Positions 9,504 to 17,455 of a stretch of 64,000 bases of DNA are shown piece by piece. A program made the translations under genes and the position numbers. The DNA is from Streptomyces sp. AC512_CC834. Its GTDB lineage: Bacteria > Actinomycetota > Actinomycetes > Streptomycetales > Streptomycetaceae. Position 1 is the stretch's first letter. Each line of letters opens with the position of its first letter. The notes beneath the pieces were generated by a model. The model ran no database searches. It was not told the origin of the DNA and saw only the letters and a program-made list of their open reading frames with translations. The stretch spans positions 35,746-99,745 of the forward strand of contig NZ_JAGMUO010000025.1 of the NCBI RefSeq assembly GCF_019049325.1, given 5' to 3'.

Positions 9504-10004
9504 TCAGCAGACGGCCTCCCCAGCCCCTTCGCTCGGCGACACGGTCTTGAGAACCACCCAGACGCTTTTGCCGACAACTTCCTGGGTGACCCCCATGTCG
9601 TCGGCAACGTCCCGGGCAAGTCGTAGACCGCGCCCGGAACATGCCTCCGGGTCCGCCTCCGGGACGTCGACATCGAGCTGTCGGTCGCCGCTGTCACGCA
9701 CCGCGAGGCGGATCACCGAGCCGTCGAGCGTGAGACTCACGCAGTACTCCCTGCCGGGCGGCGCTCCGTGGAGGATCGCGTTGGTGGCCAACTCCGATAC
9801 GCAGAGCGTTATGTCGTCCAGCCGATCGGTGCGACCCCATCCCGTCAAGACCTGACGAACGAAGGCACGGGCGTCGCGCACCGAGGCGCGCGAGCGTGGG
9901 AAACGGCGGTGTCGCGACAAGGACACGGGGGCCACCTCACGGAGTTGGGGGCGTCCGACGAAGCGCAACCTTATCGCTTTTCGTGAAAGGTGGCTAGGTG
10001 GCAT
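9504..10004 (-). CDS. RsbW-like ATP-binding regulatory protein (HATPase_c)
   Basis: 166-aa GHKL-fold protein like the anti-sigma factors and orphan ATPases abundant in Streptomyces. N-box VSELATNAILHGAP, G1 region VRDSGDRQLDVD and G2 CSGRGLRLARDVADDMG are present; there is no dimerisation/phosphoacceptor domain. The end (GKSVWVVLKT) is usual. ATG at 10004 lacks a strong ribosome site; a GTG about 29 codons downstream, just before the RHRRFPRSRASVRDAR block, is an alternative. It is divergent from the UTRA/GntR pair, an association often seen with regulators of this type. Partner unknown. Confidence 0.82.
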   Translation of the reverse strand: MPPSHLSRKAIRLRFVGRPQLREVAPVSLSRHRRFPRSRASVRDARAFVRQVLTGWGRTDRLDDITLCVSELATNAILHGAPPGREYCVSLTLDGSVIRLAVRDSGDRQLDVDVPEADPEACSGRGLRLARDVADDMGVTQEVVGKSVWVVLKTVSPSEGAGEAVC

Positions 10005-10082
10005 GATGGTGAGGAACACACGGGCGAAGTCGCCTAACGTTGGCCCCCGATGGGCGTAAGTGTCGGCCGCGAGGAGGGCCTC

Positions 10083-10625
10083 ATGAGTGCGAGCAGTTGG
10101 GTCAGCACGTCTCTTCCGTATCTGACGCCGCAGGAGAAGGGCCACGGCGACGCCTGGGGCGCGGAGGCCGAGGCGCAGGGCCGCCGGGGAACCCAGCGCA
10201 TCCTGCATGCCGGCGAGGTACCGGCGCCCGCCGAGGTGGCGAAACTTCTGGGCATCGCCGAAGCAGAACCGGTCGTCGTGCGTCGGCGTCTGATCCTCCT
10301 CGACGAGCTGCCGAACGAGCTGACCGACACGTACTACCCGCTGGCCGTCGCCCAGGGCACCGCCCTGGCGCGCACTGCCAAGATCCGTGGCGGCGCGGTC
10401 ACGCTGCTAGCCGAACTCGGCCACATCGGCGTCCTGGTGCGCGAGGACGTGACGGCCACGATGCCGGACGAGGGAGAGCGCCGGACCATGGAGACCGCCC
10501 CCGATGAACCGGTGCTGCGGCTCACCCGAGTGACGCTCGACCGCGAGGACCGCCCGATCCAGGTGGATCGTATGGTGATGCCTGCCCTGCGGCAGAGGCT
10601 GCGCTACGAGATCGAGATCGGATGA
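10083..10625 (+). CDS. Stand-alone UTRA-domain protein without a DNA-binding domain
   Basis: 180-aa protein containing a UTRA effector-binding domain (ELTDTYYPLAVAQGTALA, IRGGAVTLLAELGH, EPVLRLTRVTLD) but no winged helix in front of it. The first 55 residues (SASSWVSTSLPYL...RRGTQRILHAGE) do not resemble a GntR reader head. ATG at 10083 follows GAGGAGGG. Its stop overlaps the start of the full GntR gene (ATGA). Because both UTRA domains are alike, the headless one could form heterodimers with the full regulator and tune its response. That role is inferred. Confidence 0.8.
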   Translation: MSASSWVSTSLPYLTPQEKGHGDAWGAEAEAQGRRGTQRILHAGEVPAPAEVAKLLGIAEAEPVVVRRRLILLDELPNELTDTYYPLAVAQGTALARTAKIRGGAVTLLAELGHIGVLVREDVTATMPDEGERRTMETAPDEPVLRLTRVTLDREDRPIQVDRMVMPALRQRLRYEIEIG

Positions 10626-11389
10626 CCGTGCCCCAGGCGGAAACGGAAGGCGTCGACGGTCGCTCCCTCCACGAGCGCATCGCCGCCGACCTGCGCGACG
10701 ACATCATGAGTGGCGAACTGGCGCCAGGCGCGAGCCTCCCCTCCACGGCACGGCTCAAGGAGCGCTTCGACGCGTCGAACGCCACGGTGCAGAAGGCGTT
10801 GCAGCTCCTCAAAGAGGAGGGTCTCGTGGTCGGCAGGGCCGGAGCCTCCGTCACCGTCCGCGAGCACCGGCAGCGTACGGTCTCACCGGCCGCGCTCACG
10901 ACAGCGGACCGCTGGCTCGCGGAGGCCGCCAAGCACGGCACCCGCGCCCGCAGCGTCCTCCGTGATGTCGCGGAGGTCCGCCCACCCGTCGACGTCCGTT
11001 CCGTCTTCGGCCTCTCCGTAGACGGCACGGCACTGCTGCGCAGTCAGATTCTCCTGATCGACGACGAACCCGCCGAACTCGCCGACTGCTATTACCCGTT
11101 GGGCATCGCCAGGGACACGGAGCTCATGGAGCGGCGCCGGATCAAGGGTGGTGCACCCGCGCTGCTGGCCAAACTGGGCCACCCCGCCCGCCGAAGCGTG
11201 GACCGAGTCTCCGCGCGGATTCCGACCCAGGAGCAGTACCAGGCACTGCACCTCACCAGCAGCACGCCCGTCCTGCGCACCCTCCGGGTCGTCCACGGTG
11301 ACGGTGACGGTGACGGACCGGTCGAGGTGACGGTCATGGTGAAGGCCGGGCACCTCTACGAGTTGCAGTACGAGTTCGAAACGCGGTGA
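10622..11389 (+). CDS. GntR-family regulator, HutC/UTRA subfamily
   Basis: 255-aa regulator. Residues 15-85 form a GntR winged helix (LHERIAADLRDDIMSGELAPGASLPS, then NATVQKALQLLKEEGLVVGRAG). Residues 110-250 form a UTRA effector domain closely similar to that of the preceding gene (ELADCYYPLGIARDTEL, IKGGAPALLAKLGHPAR). Start overlaps the previous stop. A run of GDGDGDGP near the C-terminus comes from a GGTGAC hexamer repeat. Effector unknown; the genes nearby suggest a role linked to the divergent RsbW-like ATPase. Confidence 0.88.
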   Translation: MTVPQAETEGVDGRSLHERIAADLRDDIMSGELAPGASLPSTARLKERFDASNATVQKALQLLKEEGLVVGRAGASVTVREHRQRTVSPAALTTADRWLAEAAKHGTRARSVLRDVAEVRPPVDVRSVFGLSVDGTALLRSQILLIDDEPAELADCYYPLGIARDTELMERRRIKGGAPALLAKLGHPARRSVDRVSARIPTQEQYQALHLTSSTPVLRTLRVVHGDGDGDGPVEVTVMVKAGHLYELQYEFETR

Positions 11390-11392
11390 TGG

Positions 11393-11848
11393 TCAGCCTT
11401 CCGGCGAGCCCTCCCCGACCATCAGCCGCAACGCGTCCCGCAGGGCCACCCGTTCCCCCTCCGAAAGCCCCGCCAGTGGCTCCCGTGCGAACCGCAGTGA
11501 CTCCCGCAGCCCCCGCGCCACCCGCCGTCCCTCCTCCGTCGCCGCCGCGACCTTCACGCGCCGGTCGCCGGGGTCGGGCCGCCGTTCGACCAGCCCCCGT
11601 GCCTCCAGCCGGTCCACGATCCCTGTGACGTTCGACGGCTCGCACTTCAGCTTGTGGGCCAGCTTCCGCATCGGCAGCGGCTCCAGCGACAGCAGGCTCA
11701 GCAGCTTGGCCTGGGCCCCGGTCAGGGCGCGCTCCGCCGCCGCCTCCTCGTAGTCCGCGTGGAAGCGGGCCACGACCTCGCCGATCAGCTCGACGACCTC
11801 GAGGGTGAGAGCGTCGGGTCGGCGCGTCGTGTCGCGTGGTGTGGCCAT
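11393..11848 (-). CDS. MarR-family transcriptional regulator
   Basis: 151-aa winged-helix repressor: LTGAQAKLLSLLSLEPLPMRKLAHKLKCEPSNVTGIVDRLEARGLVERRPDPGDRR is the standard MarR reader with recognition helix and wing. A single Cys (KLKCEPS) lies in the helix-turn-helix, so it lacks the N-terminal sensing Cys of OhrR. The start is taken at 11848; an ATG at 11866 would give a nearly leaderless transcript. It is divergent from an oxidoreductase, and two perfect palindromes lie between them, which points to autoregulation and control of the oxidoreductase. Confidence 0.87.
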   Translation of the reverse strand: MATPRDTTRRPDALTLEVVELIGEVVARFHADYEEAAAERALTGAQAKLLSLLSLEPLPMRKLAHKLKCEPSNVTGIVDRLEARGLVERRPDPGDRRVKVAAATEEGRRVARGLRESLRFAREPLAGLSEGERVALRDALRLMVGEGSPEG

Positions 11849-11878
11849 GGAATCCAGGGTACCCATTTGTTTGACATT

Positions 11879-11891
11879 CTGAAATGTTCAG
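11879..11891. promoter_or_regulatory. MarR operator 1 (CTGAA-ATG-TTCAG)
   Basis: Perfect 13-bp palindrome CTGAAATGTTCAG in the MarR/oxidoreductase intergenic region, directly after a TTGACA hexamer (11871-11876) on the plus strand. Shares the CTGAA/TTCAG arms with operator 2. Confidence 0.7.
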
Positions 11892-11901
11892 CCGCATGGT
11901 T

Positions 11902-11918
11902 GTTTCAGGTACTGAAAC
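11902..11918. promoter_or_regulatory. MarR operator 2 (GTTTCAG-GTA-CTGAAAC)
   Basis: Perfect 17-bp palindrome GTTTCAGGTACTGAAAC whose centre is 25 bp from that of operator 1 and 28 bases before the oxidoreductase start. Arms read the same core with opposite polarity (TTCAG inside versus outside). Confidence 0.75.
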
Positions 11919-11946
11919 ACTTGCCATCCAGCCCAGGAAGGTCCCC

Positions 11947-12969
11947 ATGACCGAGTCCCCCGCCCTCCCCGCCGTCAACCGCGAATGGCACCTGGTCACC
12001 CGCCCGGTCGGCTGGCCGAAGCCCGAGGACTTCGCGCTCGTCGAGGCGGAGGTCCCCACCCCGGGTGAGGGCCAGGTGCTGGTGCGCAACCTGTTCGTCT
12101 CCGTCGACCCGTACATGCGCGGCCGCATGAGCGCCGCCAAGTCCTACGCCGCCCCCTACGAGCTGGGCAAGCCCATGCTGGGCGGCGCGGTCGGCGAGGT
12201 CGTCGCCTCCAACGCCGAGGGCATCGCCGTCGGCGACCACGTCCTGCACTACTTCGGCTGGCGCGAGTACGCCGCCGTGGACGCGAAGAACGCCGTCAAG
12301 GTGGACCCGCAGGCGGCGCCGCTGTCGACGTACCTCGGCGTGCTCGGCATGACCGGGCTCACCGCATACGTCGGCCTGCTGCACACCGCCTCCTTCAAGC
12401 AGGGCGACGCCGTCTTCGTCTCGGGTGCGGCGGGCGCCGTCGGCAGCCAGGTCGGCCAGATCGCGAAGCTCAAGGGCGCCTCCCGGGTCATCGGCTCGGC
12501 CGGCTCGGACGAGAAGGTCAGGCTGCTCCTCGACGAGTACGGCTTCGACGCGGCCTTCAACTACAAAGACGGCCCGGTGCGCGAGCAGCTCCGCGCCGCC
12601 GCCCCGGACGGCGTCGACGTCTACTTCGACAACGTGGGCGGCGACCACCTGGAGGCCGCCATCGGCTCCCTCAACCTCAACGGCCGTATCGCCATCTGCG
12701 GCGCGATCTCCGTCTACAACAACACCGCGCCCGCGCCCGGCCCGAAGAACCTCCCCCGCCTCATCCAGACCCGCGGCCGCATCGAGGGCTTCCTGGTCGG
12801 TGACCACTACGACCTCCAGCCGAAGTTCGTCGAGGAGGTCGGCCCCTGGGTCCGCTCGGGCGAGCTGAAGTACCGCGAGACGGTCGTCCAGGGCATCGAG
12901 AACAACCTGGACGCTTTCCTCGGGGTCCTGCGCGGAGACAACACCGGCAAGATGATCGTCAAGCTCTGA
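11947..12969 (+). CDS. NADPH-dependent oxidoreductase, zinc-independent MDR (CurA/prostaglandin-reductase type)
   Basis: 340-aa enone/enal reductase family protein. The N-terminal GroES-like half (EWHLVTRPVGWPKPEDF, SVDPYMRGRMSAAKSY) and the Rossmann half with GAAGAVGSQVGQIAKLKG match zinc-free MDR reductases that saturate activated double bonds. No zinc-binding Cys set is present. The ATG at 11947 follows AGGAAGG; the upstream in-frame start lies within the operator region and is rejected. Probably induced by electrophilic stress through the divergent MarR protein. Confidence 0.87.
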   Translation: MTESPALPAVNREWHLVTRPVGWPKPEDFALVEAEVPTPGEGQVLVRNLFVSVDPYMRGRMSAAKSYAAPYELGKPMLGGAVGEVVASNAEGIAVGDHVLHYFGWREYAAVDAKNAVKVDPQAAPLSTYLGVLGMTGLTAYVGLLHTASFKQGDAVFVSGAAGAVGSQVGQIAKLKGASRVIGSAGSDEKVRLLLDEYGFDAAFNYKDGPVREQLRAAAPDGVDVYFDNVGGDHLEAAIGSLNLNGRIAICGAISVYNNTAPAPGPKNLPRLIQTRGRIEGFLVGDHYDLQPKFVEEVGPWVRSGELKYRETVVQGIENNLDAFLGVLRGDNTGKMIVKL

Positions 12970-13079
12970 GCCCTTGCCGGACTGCCCTTCACTGCACTTC
13001 CGGCATGCGGTAACGTCTTTCCGAAATTCGTCGTGATCGTGGGCGCGAGTCACGGCGGACCGAGGAGGAAGACACCCCT

Positions 13080-13499
<420 letters not shown>

Positions 13500-13573
13500 C
13501 CGCTTCCAGTCCCCGTACGGCACGTATTTCTGTTGACCAACGGATTGACGGCTCATAGATTCCCGTCTGTCCT

Positions 13574-13591
13574 GACCAATGGTCCAGACCA
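13574..13591. promoter_or_regulatory. DasR-like operator before the MFS gene (TGGTCCAGACCA)
   Basis: TGGTCCAGACCA at 13580-13591 is a perfect 12-bp palindrome very close to the DasR-responsive element core TGGTCTAGACCA and to chitinase-promoter repeats of Streptomyces. It overlaps a second palindrome GACCA-A-TGGTC (13574-13584). Located 21 bases before the GTG start. Confidence 0.6.
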
Positions 13592-13612
13592 GAAATAGGG
13601 GTTGGTTTCGGC

Positions 13613-15055
13613 GTGACGCGGGCAGCGGGAGCGCGGTCGGGAGCAGCCACCGGGGCCAAGCCCACCGAGGCCGGGGAGATCGGCATCTTCTCGCCGCCGT
13701 ATCTCGCCGCCACGCTGACCTTCGCCGTGGTGATGTTCCTGACCGGCTTCGCCGCGCTCGCCGTGGTGCCCACCCTGCCGACCGCCGCCCGCGAGCTGGA
13801 CGGTGTGTCCCTGTTCCCCGTCGTGGCGGGCTGCTTCGTCGCAGCGAGCCTCCTCGGCGGGGTGCTCGGGGGGCACTGGGCGGACCGGGTGGGCGCCCGG
13901 CGCCCGTTGGCGCTCGGCATGGTGCTGTCGGTGCTCACGCTGCTGGTGTCCGCGTCCAGCACGTCGGTGTGGCAGCTCGCCGCCGGCCGGTTCCTGGACG
14001 GGCTGGCCGCCGGCATGGTGGCGGTGTCGGTGACCACCGCCATCGGCCAGGCCTACCCCGAGCACCTGCGGCCCAGGATGCTCGCCATGATGAGCGCGAG
14101 CTGGGTCGTCCCGTCACTGATCGGCCCCCCGCTGGCCGGAGTGGTCGTCGAAGCGTGGTCCTGGCGCGTGGTCTTCTACGGGCTGGCCGTGCTGACCGCC
14201 CTGCCCGCTCTGGCCCTCGTCGTCGTCCTGCGCGACCGTCCGGGCGGCGGGCGGTCGGACGGCACGGACGCTGCGGCCGGTCTGCCGTCCGCGGACGAAC
14301 GGGCCGTCCGTCCGCCGCTGCTGGTGGCGGCGATGCTCAGCGTGGGTGCGGCGCTCGGGCAGTACGGCGTGTCCGCCTGGGACGTGCGCCACATGGTGTT
14401 CGCCGTCGCCGGCGTCGTGCTGCTCGCGGTGTTCGCGCCCAGGCTGCTGCCGCGCGGGACCTGGCGCAGCGCCCGGGGCCTGCCCACCGCGGTGCTGCTG
14501 CGCGGCCTGACCTCCGGCACGTTCTTCACGGTGGAGGCCCTGGTGCCGCTCATGCTGATCACCGAACGGAGGGTCGACGCGCTCGTGATCGGCATGGCCT
14601 TCACCGCCTCCGCGCTGCTGTGGGCCGGCGCCTCCTGGGTGCAGGGCAAGGCGCTCCAGCACGTCGCCCGGCACCGGCTCGTCACCGTGGGCGCGCTGGT
14701 CATGGCCCTGTCCGTCGCTCTCGCGGTGACCGGCTGCGCCGACGGCGTGCCCGCGGCCACGGCGGCGGCGGCCATGCCGCTGTCCGCCATCGGCATGGGC
14801 TTGCTCGACCCCTGCGTCACCGTGCTGTCCCTCAAACACAGCGCACCGCACCGCCAGGGCCGGACCACCGGCGCCATGCAGACCAACATGAACCTCGGTC
14901 AGGTCGTCGTACTCGCCCTGGCCTTCGCGGTGCTCAACGGCTCCCTCGCCGCCGGCGCCTCCCCTCTCGGCGGATACGGCCTGGCCTTCGGACTGCTCCT
15001 CGTACCGACCCTGTTGGTCGCAGTTCTCGCCGTCCGCGCCCGGGGCGACCGGTAA
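13613..15055 (+). CDS. MFS transporter, 12-helix efflux type
   Basis: 480-aa integral membrane protein with about 12 helices. Motif A appears as GGHWADRVGARRPLAL after the second helix; FLTGFAALAVVPTLPTAARELDG resembles drug-export members. GTG at 13613 has AGGGG some way upstream. The DasR-like operator suggests control by amino-sugar supply, so an export or uptake role linked to chitin or GlcNAc metabolism or to secondary metabolism is possible. Cargo unknown. Confidence 0.85.
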   Translation: MTRAAGARSGAATGAKPTEAGEIGIFSPPYLAATLTFAVVMFLTGFAALAVVPTLPTAARELDGVSLFPVVAGCFVAASLLGGVLGGHWADRVGARRPLALGMVLSVLTLLVSASSTSVWQLAAGRFLDGLAAGMVAVSVTTAIGQAYPEHLRPRMLAMMSASWVVPSLIGPPLAGVVVEAWSWRVVFYGLAVLTALPALALVVVLRDRPGGGRSDGTDAAAGLPSADERAVRPPLLVAAMLSVGAALGQYGVSAWDVRHMVFAVAGVVLLAVFAPRLLPRGTWRSARGLPTAVLLRGLTSGTFFTVEALVPLMLITERRVDALVIGMAFTASALLWAGASWVQGKALQHVARHRLVTVGALVMALSVALAVTGCADGVPAATAAAAMPLSAIGMGLLDPCVTVLSLKHSAPHRQGRTTGAMQTNMNLGQVVVLALAFAVLNGSLAAGASPLGGYGLAFGLLLVPTLLVAVLAVRARGDR

Positions 15056-15065
15056 GGTCGTACCC

Positions 15066-15947
15066 ATGCGCGATCTTGGGGCGGGATTCGGTCATCTCCT
15101 GAAGGGCCAGCGCTGGGTGGCCCGGCACGGCAGGAGCTACGGCTTCGGGCTCGTCCCGGGCCTGATCACCCTCGTCCTGTATGTGGGCGTGCTGATCGCG
15201 CTCGCGCTGTGGGGCGACGACTTCGTCGGCTGGGCGACCCCCTTCGCCGACGACTGGTCGAGCCCCTGGCTCGGACTCTTCCGCGGGTTCCTCACCGCCG
15301 TGCTGTTCGCCCTCGCCCTGCTCCTGGCCGTCCTCACCTTCACCGCGGTCACCCTGCTGGTCGGCCAGCCCTTCTACGAGGCCCTCTCCGAGCGGGTCGA
15401 CCGCGACGTCTCCCCGGACGGCACCGCTCCCGAGTCCGACCTGCCGCTCTGGCGCGAGCTGTGGATCTCGGGGCGCGACAGCCTGCGGATCCTCGCCCGC
15501 GCCGCCGTCTGGGGCGTGCTGCTCTTCGCGCTCGGCTTCATCCCGGTCGTCGGCCAGACGGTGGTCCCGGTGGTCGGCTTCCTCGTCACCGGCTTCTTCC
15601 TCACCGAGGAGCTGGCCGCCGTCGCCCTCCAGCGCCGCGGGGTCGAGCTGCGTGAGCGCCTCGCGCTGCTGCGCTCCCGCAGGATGCTGGTCTGGGGCTT
15701 CGGCACCCCGCTGGGCGTGTCCTTCCTGGTGCCGTTCGTCGCGGTGTTCCTGATGCCGGGCGCGGTCGCGGGCGCCACGCTCCTCGCCCGCGAGCTGCTG
15801 GGCGAGGAGACCCGCGACGGGGACGACCGCGACGGGGACGACCGGGCCGGCGACGGTCCCGCGGGCGACGGTCCCGCGGGCGGCGACCCGGCCGGTGGCG
15901 GCTCCGCCGACCCGTCTGTCAGCTCCGGTCCGGCCCCGACGCGCTGA
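15066..15947 (+). CDS. EI24-domain (CysZ-like) membrane protein
   Basis: 293-aa protein with four to five hydrophobic segments (YGFGLVPGLITLVLYVGVLIAL, LFRGFLTAVLFALALLLAVLTF, WGVLLFALGFIPVVGQTVVPVVGFLVTG) and the conserved LVGQPFYEALSERVDR block of EI24/CysZ proteins. CysZ members carry sulphate, but actinobacterial relatives are uncharacterised. The tail after residue 250 is a low-complexity DRDGDD/GPAGDGPAGG repeat made by short tandem repeats and looks disordered. It overlaps the remnant of the convergent peptidase-like gene by 29 bases. Confidence 0.82.
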   Translation: MRDLGAGFGHLLKGQRWVARHGRSYGFGLVPGLITLVLYVGVLIALALWGDDFVGWATPFADDWSSPWLGLFRGFLTAVLFALALLLAVLTFTAVTLLVGQPFYEALSERVDRDVSPDGTAPESDLPLWRELWISGRDSLRILARAAVWGVLLFALGFIPVVGQTVVPVVGFLVTGFFLTEELAAVALQRRGVELRERLALLRSRRMLVWGFGTPLGVSFLVPFVAVFLMPGAVAGATLLARELLGEETRDGDDRDGDDRAGDGPAGDGPAGGDPAGGGSADPSVSSGPAPTR

Positions 15948-16672
15948 CCGCCACGGTCAGGATCGCCCGCGTCTGCGCCATGATGTCCAGCCGGTTGCGT
16001 ACGAACGCCGGGTCGGTGACCGCGCCCGTCGCCGGGTCGGAGTTCCCGGCCCCGAACTGGAGCACCGGCGTGTGGACGTGCCCGCCCGGCAGCGTGCCGT
16101 GCAGCCCGAGCCGGTCCCGCAGCAGCGTCGCGCGATAGGCGATCTCGTTGGAGAGGTAGTTCCCGCCGCCCCCCGCACGGGCCGTCGAACCGGGAGTGGG
16201 CCCGTCCGGCCGGACGACCGACTCGGTCCCTCCGGCCGGGATCTCGGTCACGCTCGTGTTGTCGTACACCGGGAAGCGGCCGGTGTCCGCGGCCGTGATC
16301 GCCGCGTACGGCAGCGTGGTCGTCGTCCACTGCGGCTGCGAGGCCGGGTCGGCCACGGGGACCGTCTCCGTGCGGGAGACGTTGTCGTTGTCGGGGAAGC
16401 CGCCCCGCCAGGCCCCGTTGGTCCGCTCCACGTCGAACCGCCCGACCCTGCCCTGACTGACGGTGGTGAACAGGTCCACCCTCGGCAGATACGGCCGCAG
16501 CGCCCGCTCCACCGTGCCGTCCGCGAAGTCCCGCCACCGCACCGGGAACATCGCCGTCTCCACCCGCGCGGGGCCGTCCGGGGTGTCGATCACCGTGCCG
16601 TCCAGCGCGAGCGCGACGGCGCCGGACGGGTTGGAGATCCGGATGCCCCGGTCCAGGGTGGTAACTGCGCAC
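15919..16672 (-). pseudogene. Pyroglutamyl-peptidase-I-like (C15) gene, main 3' fragment
   Basis: About 250 codons of a C15-like protein without its beginning. Recognisable parts are RISNPSGAVALALDG, FPVRWRDFADGTVERALRPYL and GGNYLSNEIAYRATLLRDRLG plus HVHTPVLQFG. The reading starts abruptly at about 16672; upstream codons have no family resemblance. A signal-peptide-coding piece on the same strand lies 430 bases further up (17001-17279), so the gene seems split by an insertion or rearrangement. In the usual catalytic position (TYVCNE of C15 enzymes) a Ser replaces Cys (NYLSNE); the His region is kept. Either a non-canonical subfamily or a dead enzyme. Confidence 0.6.
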
Positions 16673-17000
16673 CGGGGTGCGTACGAGGTCGTGTTAACTC
16701 GATCGCGTGACATTCCGGGAGCGGGCTTGCGGTGCTCTGGGCTGATCGGGTTAACGTGACCGTGCGATCTGGGACGCCGGGAACGGAGCCAGCGTGCGGA
16801 GCCCCCTCTCCTCCAGGGAGAAGGTTTGGGGCCTCTCCGTCGCCCTCTGTCCGTACCCATTCGGCCAGGCCGCAAGGGAACCGGCCTCCCGGGATCGGAC
16901 CACGGACAGGATCCGTGTCGCCGCCTCGGGGTTGAGTACGCCAGGGACCAGTGCGCCCAAGACCGTTCGGGGCGCGCGGCTGAGAGGGATTCGCTCTTGC
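16673..17000. other. Unassigned segment separating the two parts of the broken peptidase-like gene
   Basis: No convincing gene. Minus-strand translation includes a short stretch around GVLNPEAATRILSVVRSR, but it has no start signal or known family. Third-position GC is weak in all frames. GTTAACTCGATCG at 16694-16706 and GGTTAACGTGACC at 16749-16761 stand out as AT-richer spots. No terminal inverted repeats of an insertion sequence were found. Confidence 0.4.
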
Positions 17001-17279
17001 TCAGTCTTCAGGAACGGTCGAAGCCGGTGAGCAGCACATGCTCATGCACCGGCCCCCGCCCTTGCCGTGCCCGGTGTGCGGCAAGGGCAGGTTGCTCTGA
17101 CGGTGCGAGGTGCGCTCCAGCTCCGTCGGCAGTGCGGTCCGCCGCCGCTCCTCGACGGTCGGTGCGGGGGCGGTGCCCGCCGGGGGAGTGGCCGTGGCCG
17201 CCGTCGCCGTCGTGGGGGCCGCGAGTCCCGCCACCAGGGCCAGTCCGAGTACGCCGATCCGAACGCGTATGGGTGTCAA
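17001..17279 (-). pseudogene. Signal-peptide fragment, probable 5' end of the broken C15-like gene
   Basis: A TTG at 17279 with GAAGGA upstream opens a frame with a good Sec signal peptide: RVRIG, a hydrophobic core (VLGLALVAGLAAP) and TATAATA before a Pro/Ala stretch. After PTVEERRRTALPTELERTS the sequence changes character and soon stops. Secreted Streptomyces C15-like proteins start like this, which is why I join it to the 3' fragment. A standalone small secreted peptide remains possible. Confidence 0.45.
17058..17088. terminator. 10-bp hairpin GCCCTTGCCG/CGGCAAGGGC
   Basis: Perfect 10-bp stem with an 11-base loop in the rearranged region upstream of the beta-glucosidase gene. On the plus strand it lies in a short frame ending PCPVCGKGRLL, of unknown meaning. 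May be the terminator of whatever originally lay here. Confidence 0.4.
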
Positions 17280-17455
17280 GGGAGTCCAGGTCCTTCCGTC
17301 GCCGTGGGGTGCGCTGCCGGACGGCGGAAGTATCGCGTGACGGAAGGGGCGCGCGCTACGGCACGGGCGGGGTGGACGGGTCGCGCTCCCGATTCGAACG
17401 CTGGTGAGCGAGGCAGGATGAACACGTTCACGGAGTCGACGAGGAGGTCCCCGCG

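Noticed and set aside
16700..17040. Possible riboswitch or structured RNA before GH3
   Set aside because: No match to the conserved cores of cobalamin, SAM, c-di-AMP or other riboswitches that I know; only one simple hairpin is present.
17385..17410. tRNA-like GATTCGAACGC sequence
   Set aside because: TTCGAA loop without pairing stems or acceptor arm on either strand.
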